A DNA stretch of 64,000 bases from Holophagaceae bacterium (GCA_021286765.1 JAJTBS010000001.1:930001-994000); one strand, 5' to 3'. Positions 55,237 through 63,935 are shown, counted from the stretch's first letter. Translations and numbers: made by a program. The notes: generated by a model not told the origin, from the sequence alone.

Positions 55237-55656
55237 ATGGCCCTAGAGCGCACCTTTGCCATCGTCAAGCCCGACGCCGTCAAGGACGGCCACATCGGCG
55301 AGATCATCACTGCCATTGAGCAGAGCGGCCTGAAGATCGTGGGCCTGAAGCTGACCCGGCTCACTCCGGCCATCTGCCAGGGCTTCTATCATGAGCACGT
55401 GGGCAAGGGCTTCTATGCGGAGCTCGAGGCCTTCATGACCGAAGGCCCCGTGGCGATCATGGTGCTCGAAGGTGAGAACGCCATCCTCCGCTGGCGCGAC
55501 CTCATGGGCGCCACCAACCCGGCCAACGCCGCCGAAGGGACCCTCCGCAAGCGCTTCGGCGCCAACATCGGCCGCAACGCCACCCACGGCAGCGACAAGC
55601 CGGAGAGCGCGAAGTTCGAGGTGGGCTACTTCTTCAATGCGTTCGAGCAGATGTAG
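55237..55656 (+). CDS. ndk: Nucleoside diphosphate kinase
   Basis: 139 residues. Transfers gamma-phosphate between nucleoside di- and triphosphates through a phospho-histidine. Start MALERTFAIVKPDAV, Lys in VKPDAV, catalytic His in NIGRNATHGSD and C-terminal EVGYFF. GGAGG at good spacing before ATG 55237. Followed by a clear hairpin terminator. Confidence 0.97.
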   Translation: MALERTFAIVKPDAVKDGHIGEIITAIEQSGLKIVGLKLTRLTPAICQGFYHEHVGKGFYAELEAFMTEGPVAIMVLEGENAILRWRDLMGATNPANAAEGTLRKRFGANIGRNATHGSDKPESAKFEVGYFFNAFEQM

Positions 55657-55675
55657 GACTGGCTCTGGCTTCCAT

Positions 55676-55703
55676 GAAACGGCGCCCCTCGGGGCGCCGT
55701 TTC
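55676..55703 (+). terminator. Terminator after ndk
   Basis: A 12-13-bp GC-rich stem GAAACGGCGCCCC/GGGGCGCCGTTTC, 20 bp past the ndk stop and followed by TGTTTC. Outer bases (CCATGAAAC, GTTTCATGG) extend the symmetry. It also lies downstream of the convergent gene at 55746. Confidence 0.8.
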
Positions 55704-55745
55704 TGTTTCATGGAGGACTGGGAGATGAGGGCCCCGGCCCGAAAC

Positions 55746-56219
55746 CTATCCCTCAGCCACCGCCTGCAAGGCTGACTGGCAGAGCCGCCGGACGCCAGGC
55801 AGCAGATCCGCGTTCTGCAGGCCCTTGTCGCTGAACCACTGCCCGCCGGCGGGTGGTGGCGGCAACAGGTCGTCGGGCGACTTGGTGCGGAGGAGGTGGC
55901 TGAGGTAGAGGCGCTGTTGGCCCTCCAAGCCCTCCAGGCGCAGGAGCCAGGGCGTGGGCAGACGGCTGGTCCGCTCGTCGAACACCACGGGCAGCACCGA
56001 GGAGTCCACGAACCGGAAGGGAATGCCCCAGGCTGCCTCGATCTGCGCGTTGAGCAGCGAGGTCGGGAGGAAACCCGGCGACCAGGGGATCTGGGCGGGC
56101 ATGAGCAGGCCGCGATGGGGGCTGTGCGGCGAAGGCACGAGCAGGACAAAGGGCGTCTGCTGGCCGTGGACCAGCACCCCTTCGATGAAGGTGGTGAGGT
56201 GGACCCTGCCCTCCGCCAT
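55746..56219 (-). CDS. Hypothetical protein coupled to proS
   Basis: 157 residues, not recognised. Neutral, globular-looking, with no signal peptide, no TM and no catalytic motif I know. Central strands such as TPFVLLVPSPHS and IPFRFVDSSVLPVVFD look like an alpha/beta fold, and the C-terminal half is helical. ATG 56219 overlaps the proS stop by one base (TGATG), so it is made with proS, and the overlap argues for a true gene. Confidence 0.6.
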   Translation of the reverse strand: MAEGRVHLTTFIEGVLVHGQQTPFVLLVPSPHSPHRGLLMPAQIPWSPGFLPTSLLNAQIEAAWGIPFRFVDSSVLPVVFDERTSRLPTPWLLRLEGLEGQQRLYLSHLLRTKSPDDLLPPPPAGGQWFSDKGLQNADLLPGVRRLCQSALQAVAEG

Positions 56220-58057
56220 CAGCGCCCTCCTGCGGTTTCCAGTTCCAGCATGATGCGGTCCCGCGCGGCGGAGACTTCGGCCACCGCAGCCTCGGGCTTG
56301 AGCTTGATCACATCCTTGGTGCGGCGGTCCCGCAGCTCCACGATGCCATCCTTGAGCCCCTTCGCGCCGACGGTGATGCGCAGCGGGAAGCCCAGCAGGT
56401 CGGCATCCTTGAACTTGGCGCCCGGGCTCATGCCCTCCCGGTCGTCGTGGAGCACCTCGAACCCGGCGGCTTCGAGCTCCCTCTCCACCTGGGTGGCCAC
56501 GCCAGCCACCTCGGCGCTGCCCGGGTCCAGGCAGAGCAGGTGCACCTGGTAGGGTGCGATGGGCCAAGGCCAGATGATGCCATCGGCATCGTAGTTCTGC
56601 TCCACGGCAGCGGCCACCGTGCGGGTGATGCCGATGCCGTAGCAGCCCATGACCATGGGGTTCTCCTTGCCCTGCTCATCCAGGAAGGTGCAGGACATGG
56701 ATGTTGAATACTTCGTGCCGAGCTTGAACACCTGGCCCACTTCGATGCCGCGGAAGGACTGGTACCGCCCTTTCCCGCAGCGGGTGCAGGCGTCCCCTTC
56801 GGCCGCCATGCGCAGGTCGGTGAAGGTGCAGCCCGGCAGGTCACGAGCGGGGTCCAGGCCGAAGTGGTGATGGTCCGTGCGATTCGCGCCGCAGGTGAGG
56901 TTCACGGCGCCCTTCAGGCTGGCGTCCACCAGGATCTGGACCTCTTTCAGGCCCACCGGCCCCATGAAGCCGGTCTTGGCCCCGGTGAAGGCCTCGGCCT
57001 CGTCCAGGGGCATGAGCTCCATCTCGGCGGCCCCGGTGAAGTTCTTCACCTTGACCGGATTGACCTCGTGGTCCCCCCGCAGGACAGCGCCCACCAGCTT
57101 GGTGGCGCCATCCGCGAAGGTGACGCGGTAGAGGAAGAACTTGCTCGTCTGGGTGAGGGGCATGCCGTCGTGGTCGGCGTCCTTCATGCCGGCCGCCTGC
57201 TCCACCTGGCCCACCACGCCGGGCGTGCTGAAGTGGTCGCGCTTCAAGGCAAAGGCCTTTCCGTTCTCACCGGCGGGGAGCGCCGGGGCCTCCGTCTTCT
57301 CGATGTTGGAGGTGTAGTCGCAGGCATCGCAGCTCAGGATGGCGTCCTCGCCGCTGCCGGCCAGCACGTGGAACTCGTGGGTGAAGCTGCCGCCGATGGC
57401 GCCACTGTCGGCCTCCACCGGACGGAACTTCACGCCCAGGCGGGAGAAGATCCGCTTGTAGGCGTTGAACATGGCCCAGTATTCCCGGTCGGCGCAGGCA
57501 TCGTCCGGGTGGAAGGAGTAGCCGTCCTTCATGGTGAACTCGCGGCCGCGCATGAGACCGAACCGGGGCCGCCGCTCGTCGCGGAACTTCGTCTGGATCT
57601 GGAAGAGGTTCATGGGCAGCTGCTTGTAGCTGCGGACGTTCTTGCGGACGATGTCGGTGATCACTTCCTCGTGGGTCGGCCCCAGGCAGAAGTTGTAGAA
57701 CTCGCGTTCGTCGGGCTTCTCACCCCGGGCGCGGCGCTCGGCCACCTCGGCCTTGGCCTTGCGGTCGCAGAACCGCAGCAGCTCGTCGCCGTAGAACTTC
57801 CAGCGGCCGCTCTCCTGCCAGAGCTCCGCGGGCAGCACCGCGGGCATGGTCAGTTCCTGGCAGCCGTCCTTGGCCAGTTCCTCGCGGACGATCTCCTCGA
57901 ACTTGCGGATGCTCCGGAAGGCCAGGGGCAGGTAACTGTAGATGCCCGCTGCCACCTTCTGGATCATGCCGGCCCGCATCATGAGCTGCTGGCTCACCAC
58001 GTCGGCGTCGCGCGGCGTCTCGCGCAGGGTCTGGATCAGGAGCTTGGATTGCTTCAT
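56219..58057 (-). CDS. proS: Prolyl-tRNA synthetase (bacterial type with editing insertion)
   Basis: 612-residue class IIa enzyme. Motif 1 region (RAGMIQKVAAGIYSYLP), motif 2 FRDERRPRFGLMRGREFTMKDGYSF, the YbaK-like editing insert (about 265-400; KFFLYRVTFADG, GDHEVNPVKVKN), motif 3 GCYGIGITRTVAA and the anticodon-binding C-domain are all visible. The longer-than-E.-coli length comes from the first 150 residues and the insert. ATG 58057 is at the conserved N-terminus MKQSKLLIQTLRE. Confidence 0.96.
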   Translation of the reverse strand: MKQSKLLIQTLRETPRDADVVSQQLMMRAGMIQKVAAGIYSYLPLAFRSIRKFEEIVREELAKDGCQELTMPAVLPAELWQESGRWKFYGDELLRFCDRKAKAEVAERRARGEKPDEREFYNFCLGPTHEEVITDIVRKNVRSYKQLPMNLFQIQTKFRDERRPRFGLMRGREFTMKDGYSFHPDDACADREYWAMFNAYKRIFSRLGVKFRPVEADSGAIGGSFTHEFHVLAGSGEDAILSCDACDYTSNIEKTEAPALPAGENGKAFALKRDHFSTPGVVGQVEQAAGMKDADHDGMPLTQTSKFFLYRVTFADGATKLVGAVLRGDHEVNPVKVKNFTGAAEMELMPLDEAEAFTGAKTGFMGPVGLKEVQILVDASLKGAVNLTCGANRTDHHHFGLDPARDLPGCTFTDLRMAAEGDACTRCGKGRYQSFRGIEVGQVFKLGTKYSTSMSCTFLDEQGKENPMVMGCYGIGITRTVAAAVEQNYDADGIIWPWPIAPYQVHLLCLDPGSAEVAGVATQVERELEAAGFEVLHDDREGMSPGAKFKDADLLGFPLRITVGAKGLKDGIVELRDRRTKDVIKLKPEAAVAEVSAARDRIMLELETAGGR

Positions 58058-58103
58058 GGGGGCCTCGAACCTTCAAGTCTAACCCATGAAGCTGGGGCCG
58101 GCC

Positions 58104-58553
58104 TCAGGCGAGGAGCGACTGCACCAGGGCACTGGCGGCCTTGCCATCGATGGCGCCCCCATGGGCCGCCTGCAGGGCCTTCATCACGAGGCCCATGTCC
58201 TTCTTCGTGGCGGCCCCGCTCTGGGCGATGGCCTCCTTCACGGCCGCCTCCAGGGCCGCCCCCTCGATCATGGCCGGCAAGTAGGGTTTCAGCAGCTCGA
58301 TCTCCTGCCGCTCCTGGGCGGCCCGGTCCGCCTGCCCCACCTTCTCGAACTGGGCGATGCTGTCCTCCCGGGACTTCACCAGGCGCTTGAACACGGCGAT
58401 GGCGTCCGCTTCGGGGAGCATGCCCTGAGGGCCCAGGCCCTTGGCCACCGCCTCATTCTTGTAGGCGGCCAGGGCCATGCGGAGCACCTGGGTGCGCGCC
58501 GCGTCCCGGGCCAGCATGGCGGTCTTCAGGTCGGCCTGCAGGCGGTCGAGCAT
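58104..58553 (-). CDS. yqeY: YqeY/GatB-like tRNA-amidotransferase-associated protein
   Basis: 149 residues of the GatB/YqeY family. Recognised from LKTAMLARDAARTQVLRM, KRLVKSREDSIAQFEKVGQADRA, LLKPYLPAMI and KKDMGLVMKAL. Helical protein thought to bind tRNA or assist charging; function unproved. ATG 58553 has GGAG upstream. It lies 46 bp upstream of proS on the same strand, so they are likely co-transcribed. Confidence 0.9.
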   Translation of the reverse strand: MLDRLQADLKTAMLARDAARTQVLRMALAAYKNEAVAKGLGPQGMLPEADAIAVFKRLVKSREDSIAQFEKVGQADRAAQERQEIELLKPYLPAMIEGAALEAAVKEAIAQSGAATKKDMGLVMKALQAAHGGAIDGKAASALVQSLLA

Positions 58554-58670
58554 GGGAATCTCCAGGGCAGAACCCCCATGGTGACGCGGGTTCCCCCAAC
58601 CCTCAATGCCAGAAGTCATGCCCAAGGAGGGCCGGGCCGAAACACCGACCATCACCTTGCCTGGGGTCCC

Positions 58671-59132
58671 ATGAACGTCGCCTTCATCAATCCCTTCATC
58701 GAGTCCACCCTCCGCAGCCTCGAGATGATGGCCAGCATCGCCGCCGAGAAGATCGGCCTGTCGGTGAAAGAGGACCTCATCACCACCTACGACATCTCCG
58801 CCATCATCGGCATCACCGGGGACACCTCCGGTTCCATCATCCTGAGCTTCCCCGCCTCCGTGGCCTGCCGCATCGCCAGCAACATGCTCATGGAGGAGAT
58901 CTCCACCCTGGACCAGAGCGTGGAAGACGCCGTCGGCGAGATCGGCAACATCGTGGTGGGCGATGCCCGCCGCCTGCTCATCCAGGACGGGTTCAGCCTG
59001 TCCATCTCCGTGCCCACCGTGGTGGTCGGCAAGGGCCACAAGATCAGCCGCAGCGGCGACGTTCCCTGCATCGCCATCCCCTTCAAGACCGAATTCGGCG
59101 AGTTCGAAGTGAACGTCGGCTTGAAGGAGTAG
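58671..59132 (+). CDS. cheX: CheX-like CheY-P phosphatase
   Basis: 153 residues of the CheC/CheX/FliY family. The ExxN active motif is EIGNIVVGDARRLL (Glu90, Asn93), and the other blocks VAFINPFIESTLRSLEMM and GDVPCIAIPFKTEFG fit CheX. It would dephosphorylate CheY-P to reset chemotaxis, which suits the two receptors in this window. Only one ExxN site is present. No other che gene is adjacent. Confidence 0.88.
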   Translation: MNVAFINPFIESTLRSLEMMASIAAEKIGLSVKEDLITTYDISAIIGITGDTSGSIILSFPASVACRIASNMLMEEISTLDQSVEDAVGEIGNIVVGDARRLLIQDGFSLSISVPTVVVGKGHKISRSGDVPCIAIPFKTEFGEFEVNVGLKE

Positions 59133-59163
59133 GCCCCGGTCCCGAACCGCCGCCATGCCTGCG

Positions 59164-59191
59164 AAAAGGGCGCCCGAAAGGGCGCCCTTTT
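59164..59191. terminator. Bidirectional terminator between cheX and ferredoxin
   Basis: A 12-bp stem AAAAGGGCGCCC/GGGCGCCCTTTT with a GAAA tetraloop. It lies 32 bp past the cheX stop and 39 bp past the convergent ferredoxin stop, with T-rich ends on both strands. Confidence 0.88.
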
Positions 59192-59229
59192 GGTTTTGAA
59201 GCGGCGAGGCCGCTTCAGCCGGATATCTC

Positions 59230-59484
59230 TCAGGCCTTCTCGAACTTGATGACTTCCACGGGGCAGCTGGCGGCGGCGGCCTCGATGGCGGCCTCCTGGG
59301 CGCTCTGGACGTCGTCGTTCAGCTCGCTCATCTCGTCGCGGTTCTCGCTGTCGACGCCATCCTTGCGGACCGAGCCGTTGATGTTGCAGCTGGTGTCGGT
59401 GACGTGGAACACGTCGGGGCACTCGGCCTCGCAGGCGTTGCACACGATGCAGCCTTCTTCGATCCAGACTTTGGTGATGGCCAT
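59230..59484 (-). CDS. [4Fe-4S]-type ferredoxin
   Basis: 84 residues. The N-terminal motif CIVCNACEAECP and a distal CP (SCPVEVIKF) give ligands for one [4Fe-4S] cluster, with one to two spare Cys (22, 33) that might hold a second, partial or [3Fe-4S] site. The acidic middle (DSENRDEMSELND) is typical. GAGGAG precedes ATG 59484. Electron carrier for an unknown partner; radical-SAM enzymes such as MqnE need one. Confidence 0.85.
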   Translation of the reverse strand: MAITKVWIEEGCIVCNACEAECPDVFHVTDTSCNINGSVRKDGVDSENRDEMSELNDDVQSAQEAAIEAAAASCPVEVIKFEKA

Positions 59485-59619
59485 GGTCGTCTCCTCGCGA
59501 TTCATGTAGGGGGCCCGGCTTGGGCGAACCCAACCAACCTAGCATCGCCGGGGCCCAGGACCAAGCATCGCCTGGCCTCCTGGGCCGTGGGAGACTGGAA
59601 GTGTGACGGAGGTCCTTTC

Positions 59620-60534
59620 ATGTCCCTGAGGGAGACGGGAATTCTTGCCCGGATCCGGGAGTTGATGCCCGGGGGCGAAGGCCTCATGGACGACTGCGGG
59701 GCCCTCCCCGCCACGCCACCGGGCCAGACCCTGCTGGTGACGACGGACCTGATGGAATCGGACCAGCACTTCAAGCTGGAGTGGCACCCGCCCGACCTGC
59801 TGGCGCGCAAGCTGCTGGCGGTGAACCTGTCGGACCTGGATGCCTCCGGCGCCAGGCCCTTCGGCTACACCCTGACCCTGGCCCTGGGCCCGGAGGTGGA
59901 GGCGCCCTGGCTCGAGGCCTTCCTGGCGGGCCTGGCCGCCGCCAGCCGGGAGGCCGCGGTGCGGGTGCTGGGGGGCGATACCGTGGGCCGGCCCGCGGGC
60001 CTGGGCCTCGGCCTGACGGCCTTCGGCTTCGCGTCCCGCTGGCTGCGACGGGATGGCCTGCAGCCCGGAGATCGGCTCTTCGTGGACCAGCGACCTGGCG
60101 GCAGCCTGCGGGGCCTGCGCAAGCTCCAGGCCGGACAGCGTTGGAATCCGGCGGCTCCCGATCCCGACCTGGCGGCCCACCTGGCGCCCCGACCCAACCT
60201 GGGACTGGGGCCACGTCTGGGGGCGATCCCCGAGGTCCATGCCTGCCTGGACCTCTCAGACGGCCTGAGCCGGGACCTGCGGAACCTGGCCGAGGCCTCA
60301 GGTCTCAGCATCGTCGTGGATCAGGATCTGGAGGAGGATGCGCTCCGGGGGGGCGAGGATTACGCCCGCTGCTTCGGAAGCAACCTGCCCCAGGCCGAGC
60401 TGCAAGCCAGGCTGGGTTTGGCGCTGATCCCCGTGGGACGGGCCGTCCCCAGAGGCCCGGCCCCCCTTCTCGTCTATGATGGGGAGACGCCGCGCGCCCT
60501 GCCGGACCTTGGATTCGACCACTTCGCCCCATGA
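59620..60534 (+). CDS. thiL: Thiamine-monophosphate kinase
   Basis: 304 residues. Phosphorylates thiamine monophosphate to the diphosphate cofactor. AIRS-like N-domain with MDDCGAL and VTTDLMESDQHF, AVNLSDLDASGARP, and the C-domain with CLDLSDGLSRDL and GGEDYA. GGAGG precedes ATG 59620. First gene of a four-gene unit with DUF2062, ybaB and recR; the second gene overlaps it by four bases. Confidence 0.93.
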   Translation: MSLRETGILARIRELMPGGEGLMDDCGALPATPPGQTLLVTTDLMESDQHFKLEWHPPDLLARKLLAVNLSDLDASGARPFGYTLTLALGPEVEAPWLEAFLAGLAAASREAAVRVLGGDTVGRPAGLGLGLTAFGFASRWLRRDGLQPGDRLFVDQRPGGSLRGLRKLQAGQRWNPAAPDPDLAAHLAPRPNLGLGPRLGAIPEVHACLDLSDGLSRDLRNLAEASGLSIVVDQDLEEDALRGGEDYARCFGSNLPQAELQARLGLALIPVGRAVPRGPAPLLVYDGETPRALPDLGFDHFAP

Positions 60535-61106
60535 CTGATGCCGCAGCGCCGCCCATGCCGGCTCCCCCTCCGCCCCCGAAGGGCCTCTGGAACCGGCTGA
60601 AGGCCCACCTCCTCCACCCGGAACTGAGCCCCGAGCAGGTGGCCTGGAGCTTCTGCCTGGGGTTCTCCATTGCCTGGAACCCGCTGCTGGGGCTGCACAC
60701 GGGCATGGTCTTCGCGTTCTGCCTCCTCTTCCGGCGGCTCCACCGCCCCCTGATGATCATGGCCATGCTGATCAACAATCCCTGGACCATGGTGCCCATC
60801 GCCACCGCCAGCACCTGGGTGGGCAACCTGGTGCGGGGCCGCACCAGCGCCGGCAGCCTGGCTCAGGTCCAGTGGCATGAGATCGGCTGGCGGAGCTTCC
60901 TGACCTGGGATGGCTTTGACGCCATGACCACCATGCTGCGGCCAATCCTCAAGTCCTACCTCATCGGCGGCTTCATCTGCACCGTCCTCGCCCTGCCCAT
61001 CGGATACTTCTTCATGCTCTGGCTGACTCGACGGCTGCGCCGGATCCACTGGCCCCACCTGCCCCACGCATCCCACCCACCCCAAGACGTTCCCCCCGGA
61101 GGCTGA
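60531..61106 (+). CDS. DUF2062 membrane protein
   Basis: 191 residues. A Pro-rich N-terminal tail is followed by the DUF2062 core with SPEQVAWSFCLGFSIAWNPLLGLHT and NNPWTMVPI, and two to three TM helices near the end (YLIGGFICTVLALPIGYFF). Function unknown; often near lipid or cell-wall genes. ATGA overlap with thiL. Confidence 0.85.
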   Translation: MTDAAAPPMPAPPPPPKGLWNRLKAHLLHPELSPEQVAWSFCLGFSIAWNPLLGLHTGMVFAFCLLFRRLHRPLMIMAMLINNPWTMVPIATASTWVGNLVRGRTSAGSLAQVQWHEIGWRSFLTWDGFDAMTTMLRPILKSYLIGGFICTVLALPIGYFFMLWLTRRLRRIHWPHLPHASHPPQDVPPGG

Positions 61107-61110
61107 TCCC

Positions 61111-61413
61111 ATGGACATGCGCTTTCTGATGAAACAGGCCCAGCAGATGCAGGCGAAGCTGGCCGAGGCCCAGGCCAACCTGCGCGTCGACGGCACCGCC
61201 GGCGGCGAGCTGGTGAAGGTCACCCTCAATGGCTCCAAGGAGCTGGTGGGGCTCTCCATCGCCAAGGACGCCATGGATCCCGAGGATCCCTCCATGCTGG
61301 AGGACCTCCTGCTGGCCGCCTTCCGCGACGCCACCACCAAGGTCGACGAGGCCATGAAGAAGCAGATGGGCGGCATGGGCGCCGGCCTCAACCTGCCGGG
61401 TTTGGGGCTGTGA
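61111..61413 (+). CDS. ybaB: YbaB/EbfC nucleoid-associated protein
   Basis: 100 residues: MDMRFLMKQAQQMQAKLAEAQ is the usual start, with VDGTAGGELVKVTLNG in the middle. Dimeric DNA-binding tweezer, commonly encoded just before recR, as here. GGAGG lies upstream of ATG 61111. Confidence 0.94.
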   Translation: MDMRFLMKQAQQMQAKLAEAQANLRVDGTAGGELVKVTLNGSKELVGLSIAKDAMDPEDPSMLEDLLLAAFRDATTKVDEAMKKQMGGMGAGLNLPGLGL

Positions 61414-61417
61414 TCGG

Positions 61418-62017
61418 ATGAAGCTGCCGCCGCCCCTCGAGGCCGTGGTCGAGAGCCTCCAGAAGCTGCCGGGAGTGGGCTCGAAGTCCGCCCAGCGCAT
61501 GGCCCTGCACCTGTTGAAGGAGGGGCCCGAGGCCATGGCGCACCTGGCCCACCAGCTGCAGCAGGCCGCCGAAAAGGTCGGCTTCTGCGGGGTCTGCGGC
61601 GCCTTCACGGATCAGCCAACCTGCCCCATCTGCCTGGATCCCCGGCGGGATACCACCAGCCTGGTCATCGTGGCCGAAGCCTCCAATGTGCTGAGCTTCG
61701 AGCGCAGCGGCCACTTCCGCGGCCGCTACCATGTGCTCGGCGGCCTCATCTCGCCCCTGCGCGGCGTGGGCCCTGACCAGCTGCGCATCCGTGAACTGTT
61801 GAAGCGCCTGGAGGATCACGCCATCCAGGAAGTCATCCTGGCCACCAACCCCACGGTGGATGGGGAGGCCACCGCCAGCTGGCTGGCCCGCCTCCTGGAA
61901 CCCATCGGCATCCGCACCACGAGGATCGGCCTCGGCCTCCCCATCGGCAGCGATCTGGAATATGCCGATGAGCTCACCTTGGACCGCGCCATGGAAGGCA
62001 GGCGTCCAGTCGGTTAG
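61418..62017 (+). CDS. recR: Recombination protein RecR
   Basis: 199 residues. HhH (LQKLPGVGSKSAQRMALHLL), the zinc finger CGVCGAFTDQPTCPIC, then Toprim (VIVAEASNVLSFE, ISPLRGVGPDQL) and C-terminal GSDLEYADELTLDRAMEGRRPVG. Works with RecO/RecF to load RecA at gaps. The end of the coding region is copied 171 bp downstream (see repeats). The stop here is TAG 62015. Confidence 0.95.
   Translation: MKLPPPLEAVVESLQKLPGVGSKSAQRMALHLLKEGPEAMAHLAHQLQQAAEKVGFCGVCGAFTDQPTCPICLDPRRDTTSLVIVAEASNVLSFERSGHFRGRYHVLGGLISPLRGVGPDQLRIRELLKRLEDHAIQEVILATNPTVDGEATASWLARLLEPIGIRTTRIGLGLPIGSDLEYADELTLDRAMEGRRPVG
61941..62004 (+). repeat. recR 3'-end repeat, copy A
   Basis: 64 bases inside recR, matched at 62112-62175 with one difference (CTG versus CTC, synonymous in the recR frame). 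Offset is 171 bp, a multiple of three. Confidence 0.95.
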
Positions 62018-62111
62018 CCGATGGGGCCCCTCGGACCATCCCCCGATCGCCCAGCGCCCCGCGCTGGACTCCCGCTCCTCGGCTGCGCCGGATCGCGGAG
62101 GGGGCCCCGTT
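62018..62111. other. GC-rich palindromic spacer between recR-end copies
   Basis: 94 bases bounded by GGGGCCCC at 62023-62030 and 62101-62108. A small hairpin CAGCGC/GCGCTG lies at 62052-62066, and GATCGC is repeated at 62045 and 62091. It looks like a REP-type or interspersed element but is seen only once here. In the recR frame it stays open after the first TAG. Confidence 0.6.
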
Positions 62112-62175
62112 CCATCGGCAGCGATCTCGAATATGCCGATGAGCTCACCTTGGACCGCGCCATGGAAGGCAGGCG
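62112..62175 (+). repeat. recR 3'-end repeat, copy B
   Basis: 63 of 64 bases match copy A. In the same frame it continues RRIVGT to TAG 62189-62191, which overlaps the stop of the opposite ferredoxin in a shared CTAG. Confidence 0.95.
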
Positions 62176-62187
62176 GATCGTCGGTAC

Positions 62188-62469
62188 CTAGTACTTCACG
62201 CTGACGTCGCCCCGGGCCCAGGTCTGGCAGGCGAGGCGCTGGTCGGGGGCGGCCTTGAGGGCGAGGAGCACCCGCGTTTCAGCCGCGCCCTTCTCCGTGA
62301 GGTGCTCGGCGCCATCCAGCACCGTGACGAGGCAGGTGCCGCAGCGCGCATGTCCCCCGCAGCGGTGGTTCAGGGGCACGTTCGCCTTGGCGCTGGCGGC
62401 GAGGAGCGCTGTCTCCCGGTCGCATTCCGCGGCACCAGGTGTCTTGCCGTCGAATCGGATGGTGTGCAT
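62188..62469 (-). CDS. Plant-type [2Fe-2S] ferredoxin
   Basis: 93 residues. The cluster loop is CGGHARCGTC, with the fourth ligand in RLACQTW; this is the adrenodoxin/plant-like Cx5Cx2C...C pattern. Electron carrier, partner unknown. It is 56 bp after the photolyase gene on the same strand. Confidence 0.9.
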   Translation of the reverse strand: MHTIRFDGKTPGAAECDRETALLAASAKANVPLNHRCGGHARCGTCLVTVLDGAEHLTEKGAAETRVLLALKAAPDQRLACQTWARGDVSVKY

Positions 62470-62525
62470 GTGTTACCCATAAGTCATTAACGCAGAAGGG
62501 ATAGGACAGTTCCTCCCCCACTCTA

Positions 62526-63935
62526 TCAGGCTGGTCCCTGACCCAGATGGCCTTTCGCGGTGGCCAGGAACCGCTCCCGGGCCAAGGCGTGATCCACGAT
62601 GGGATCCGGATAGTCCCGGCGGGTCCGCTGCCCCCGGGGCTGCTTCCAGGGCTCGTGGATGAAGGCCGTGGGGCAGTCCGCCAGCTCAGGCACCCAGCGC
62701 TTCACGTAGACACCTTTCGGGTCGAACCTCTGCCCCTGGGCCGTGGGATTGAAGATGCGGAACCAGGGCTGGGCATCGCAGCCGCAGCCGGCGCTCCACT
62801 GCCATCCAGAGCTGTTCTGGGCCCAGTCGCCATCCGTGAGCCACCGCAGGTAATGGGCCTCGCCCAGGCGGTAGTCGAGCAGCAGGTGCTTGGTGAGGAA
62901 GCTGGCGGCGACCATGCGGGCGCGGTTGTGGACGAAGCCCTCGGCCCGCAGCTGCCGAGCCGCGGCATCCACCACCGGGTACCCCGTGCGCCCCTCGGTC
63001 CAGGCCTGCCACGCAGCTGCGTCCATTCGCCAGGGGAAGGCTCCGAAATCCGCGCGGAAGGGCTTCTCCAACAGCTCCGGCCACTCCCACAACAGGTGGT
63101 GGCTGAATTCCCGCCAGAGCAGCTCGTTGAGAAAGCGCCGCCCCCCTTCGCCAGCCTCGGCCGCCCAGGCGGCCTGCCAGACCGTCAGCACCGACAGCGT
63201 GCCGAACTTCAAATCGGCGCTGATCCGCGAGGTGCCGGGACGGTCCATGCGGTCTCGGTCCACGCCATAGTTGCCGATGGGACCCTTAACGAAGGCCTTG
63301 AGCCGGTCGCGGCCCGCCTTCTCGCCACCCGCCTGCAGATCGGCATTCAGAGCCAGTCCAAGGTCCTCCATCGTCGGAATCGGCACCGTCTCGAAGGCGG
63401 GCCCATCAGGCAGGGGCGGCAACGCCCGTGGCGCGGACAGCGCGGGCCCAAGGTCCAGCTTCGCCCCTGCGGCCCTTCCAAAAGGGGTGAACACCCGGAA
63501 CATGGCCCCCTGCCCATTCCGCACGGAGCCGGGCGGCAGCAGGGTCTCCCCTTCGAAGAGCCGGAAGGCGATGCCATCCCGACCCAGCGCCTCGCCCACC
63601 CGGCGATCCCGCTCGCGACCGAAGGGCTCCACCCAGCGGTGGGCCAGCACCTGGTCTGCCTTCCATTGCGCTGCCAGGCGGGGCACCACCTCCACGCTGC
63701 GACCCGGCACCACCAGCAGGCGCGAGCCCAGGTACGCCAGGTTGGCTTCGAGGGCCCGGAGCGAGTCCAGCAGAAACTGCATGCGGTGGGGCAGCTCCCG
63801 GGCCCGTTCGGGTGCGAAGAAATACGGATCCAGCACGAAGAGCGGGATCACCTCACCGCTGGCCACGGCCTCCGCCAGTGGCCCATGGTCCGCCACGCGC
63901 AGATCCTTCCCCCTGAACCACACGATGGACCGCAT
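62526..63935 (-). CDS. phr: Deoxyribodipyrimidine photolyase (cryptochrome/photolyase family)
   Basis: 469 residues, class I CPD-photolyase layout: N-terminal alpha/beta antenna domain (VWFRGKDLRVADHGPL, HRWVEPFGRERDR) and C-terminal FAD domain (GTSRISADLKFG, LLWREFSHHLLWEWP, GRTGYPVVDAAARQL, HNRARMVAASFLTKHLL, DGDWAQNSSGWQW). Uses blue light to split cyclobutane pyrimidine dimers and complements UvrB in the same window. ATG 63935 is close to the window edge; nothing identifiable lies in 63936-64000. Confidence 0.93.
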   Translation of the reverse strand: MRSIVWFRGKDLRVADHGPLAEAVASGEVIPLFVLDPYFFAPERARELPHRMQFLLDSLRALEANLAYLGSRLLVVPGRSVEVVPRLAAQWKADQVLAHRWVEPFGRERDRRVGEALGRDGIAFRLFEGETLLPPGSVRNGQGAMFRVFTPFGRAAGAKLDLGPALSAPRALPPLPDGPAFETVPIPTMEDLGLALNADLQAGGEKAGRDRLKAFVKGPIGNYGVDRDRMDRPGTSRISADLKFGTLSVLTVWQAAWAAEAGEGGRRFLNELLWREFSHHLLWEWPELLEKPFRADFGAFPWRMDAAAWQAWTEGRTGYPVVDAAARQLRAEGFVHNRARMVAASFLTKHLLLDYRLGEAHYLRWLTDGDWAQNSSGWQWSAGCGCDAQPWFRIFNPTAQGQRFDPKGVYVKRWVPELADCPTAFIHEPWKQPRGQRTRRDYPDPIVDHALARERFLATAKGHLGQGPA

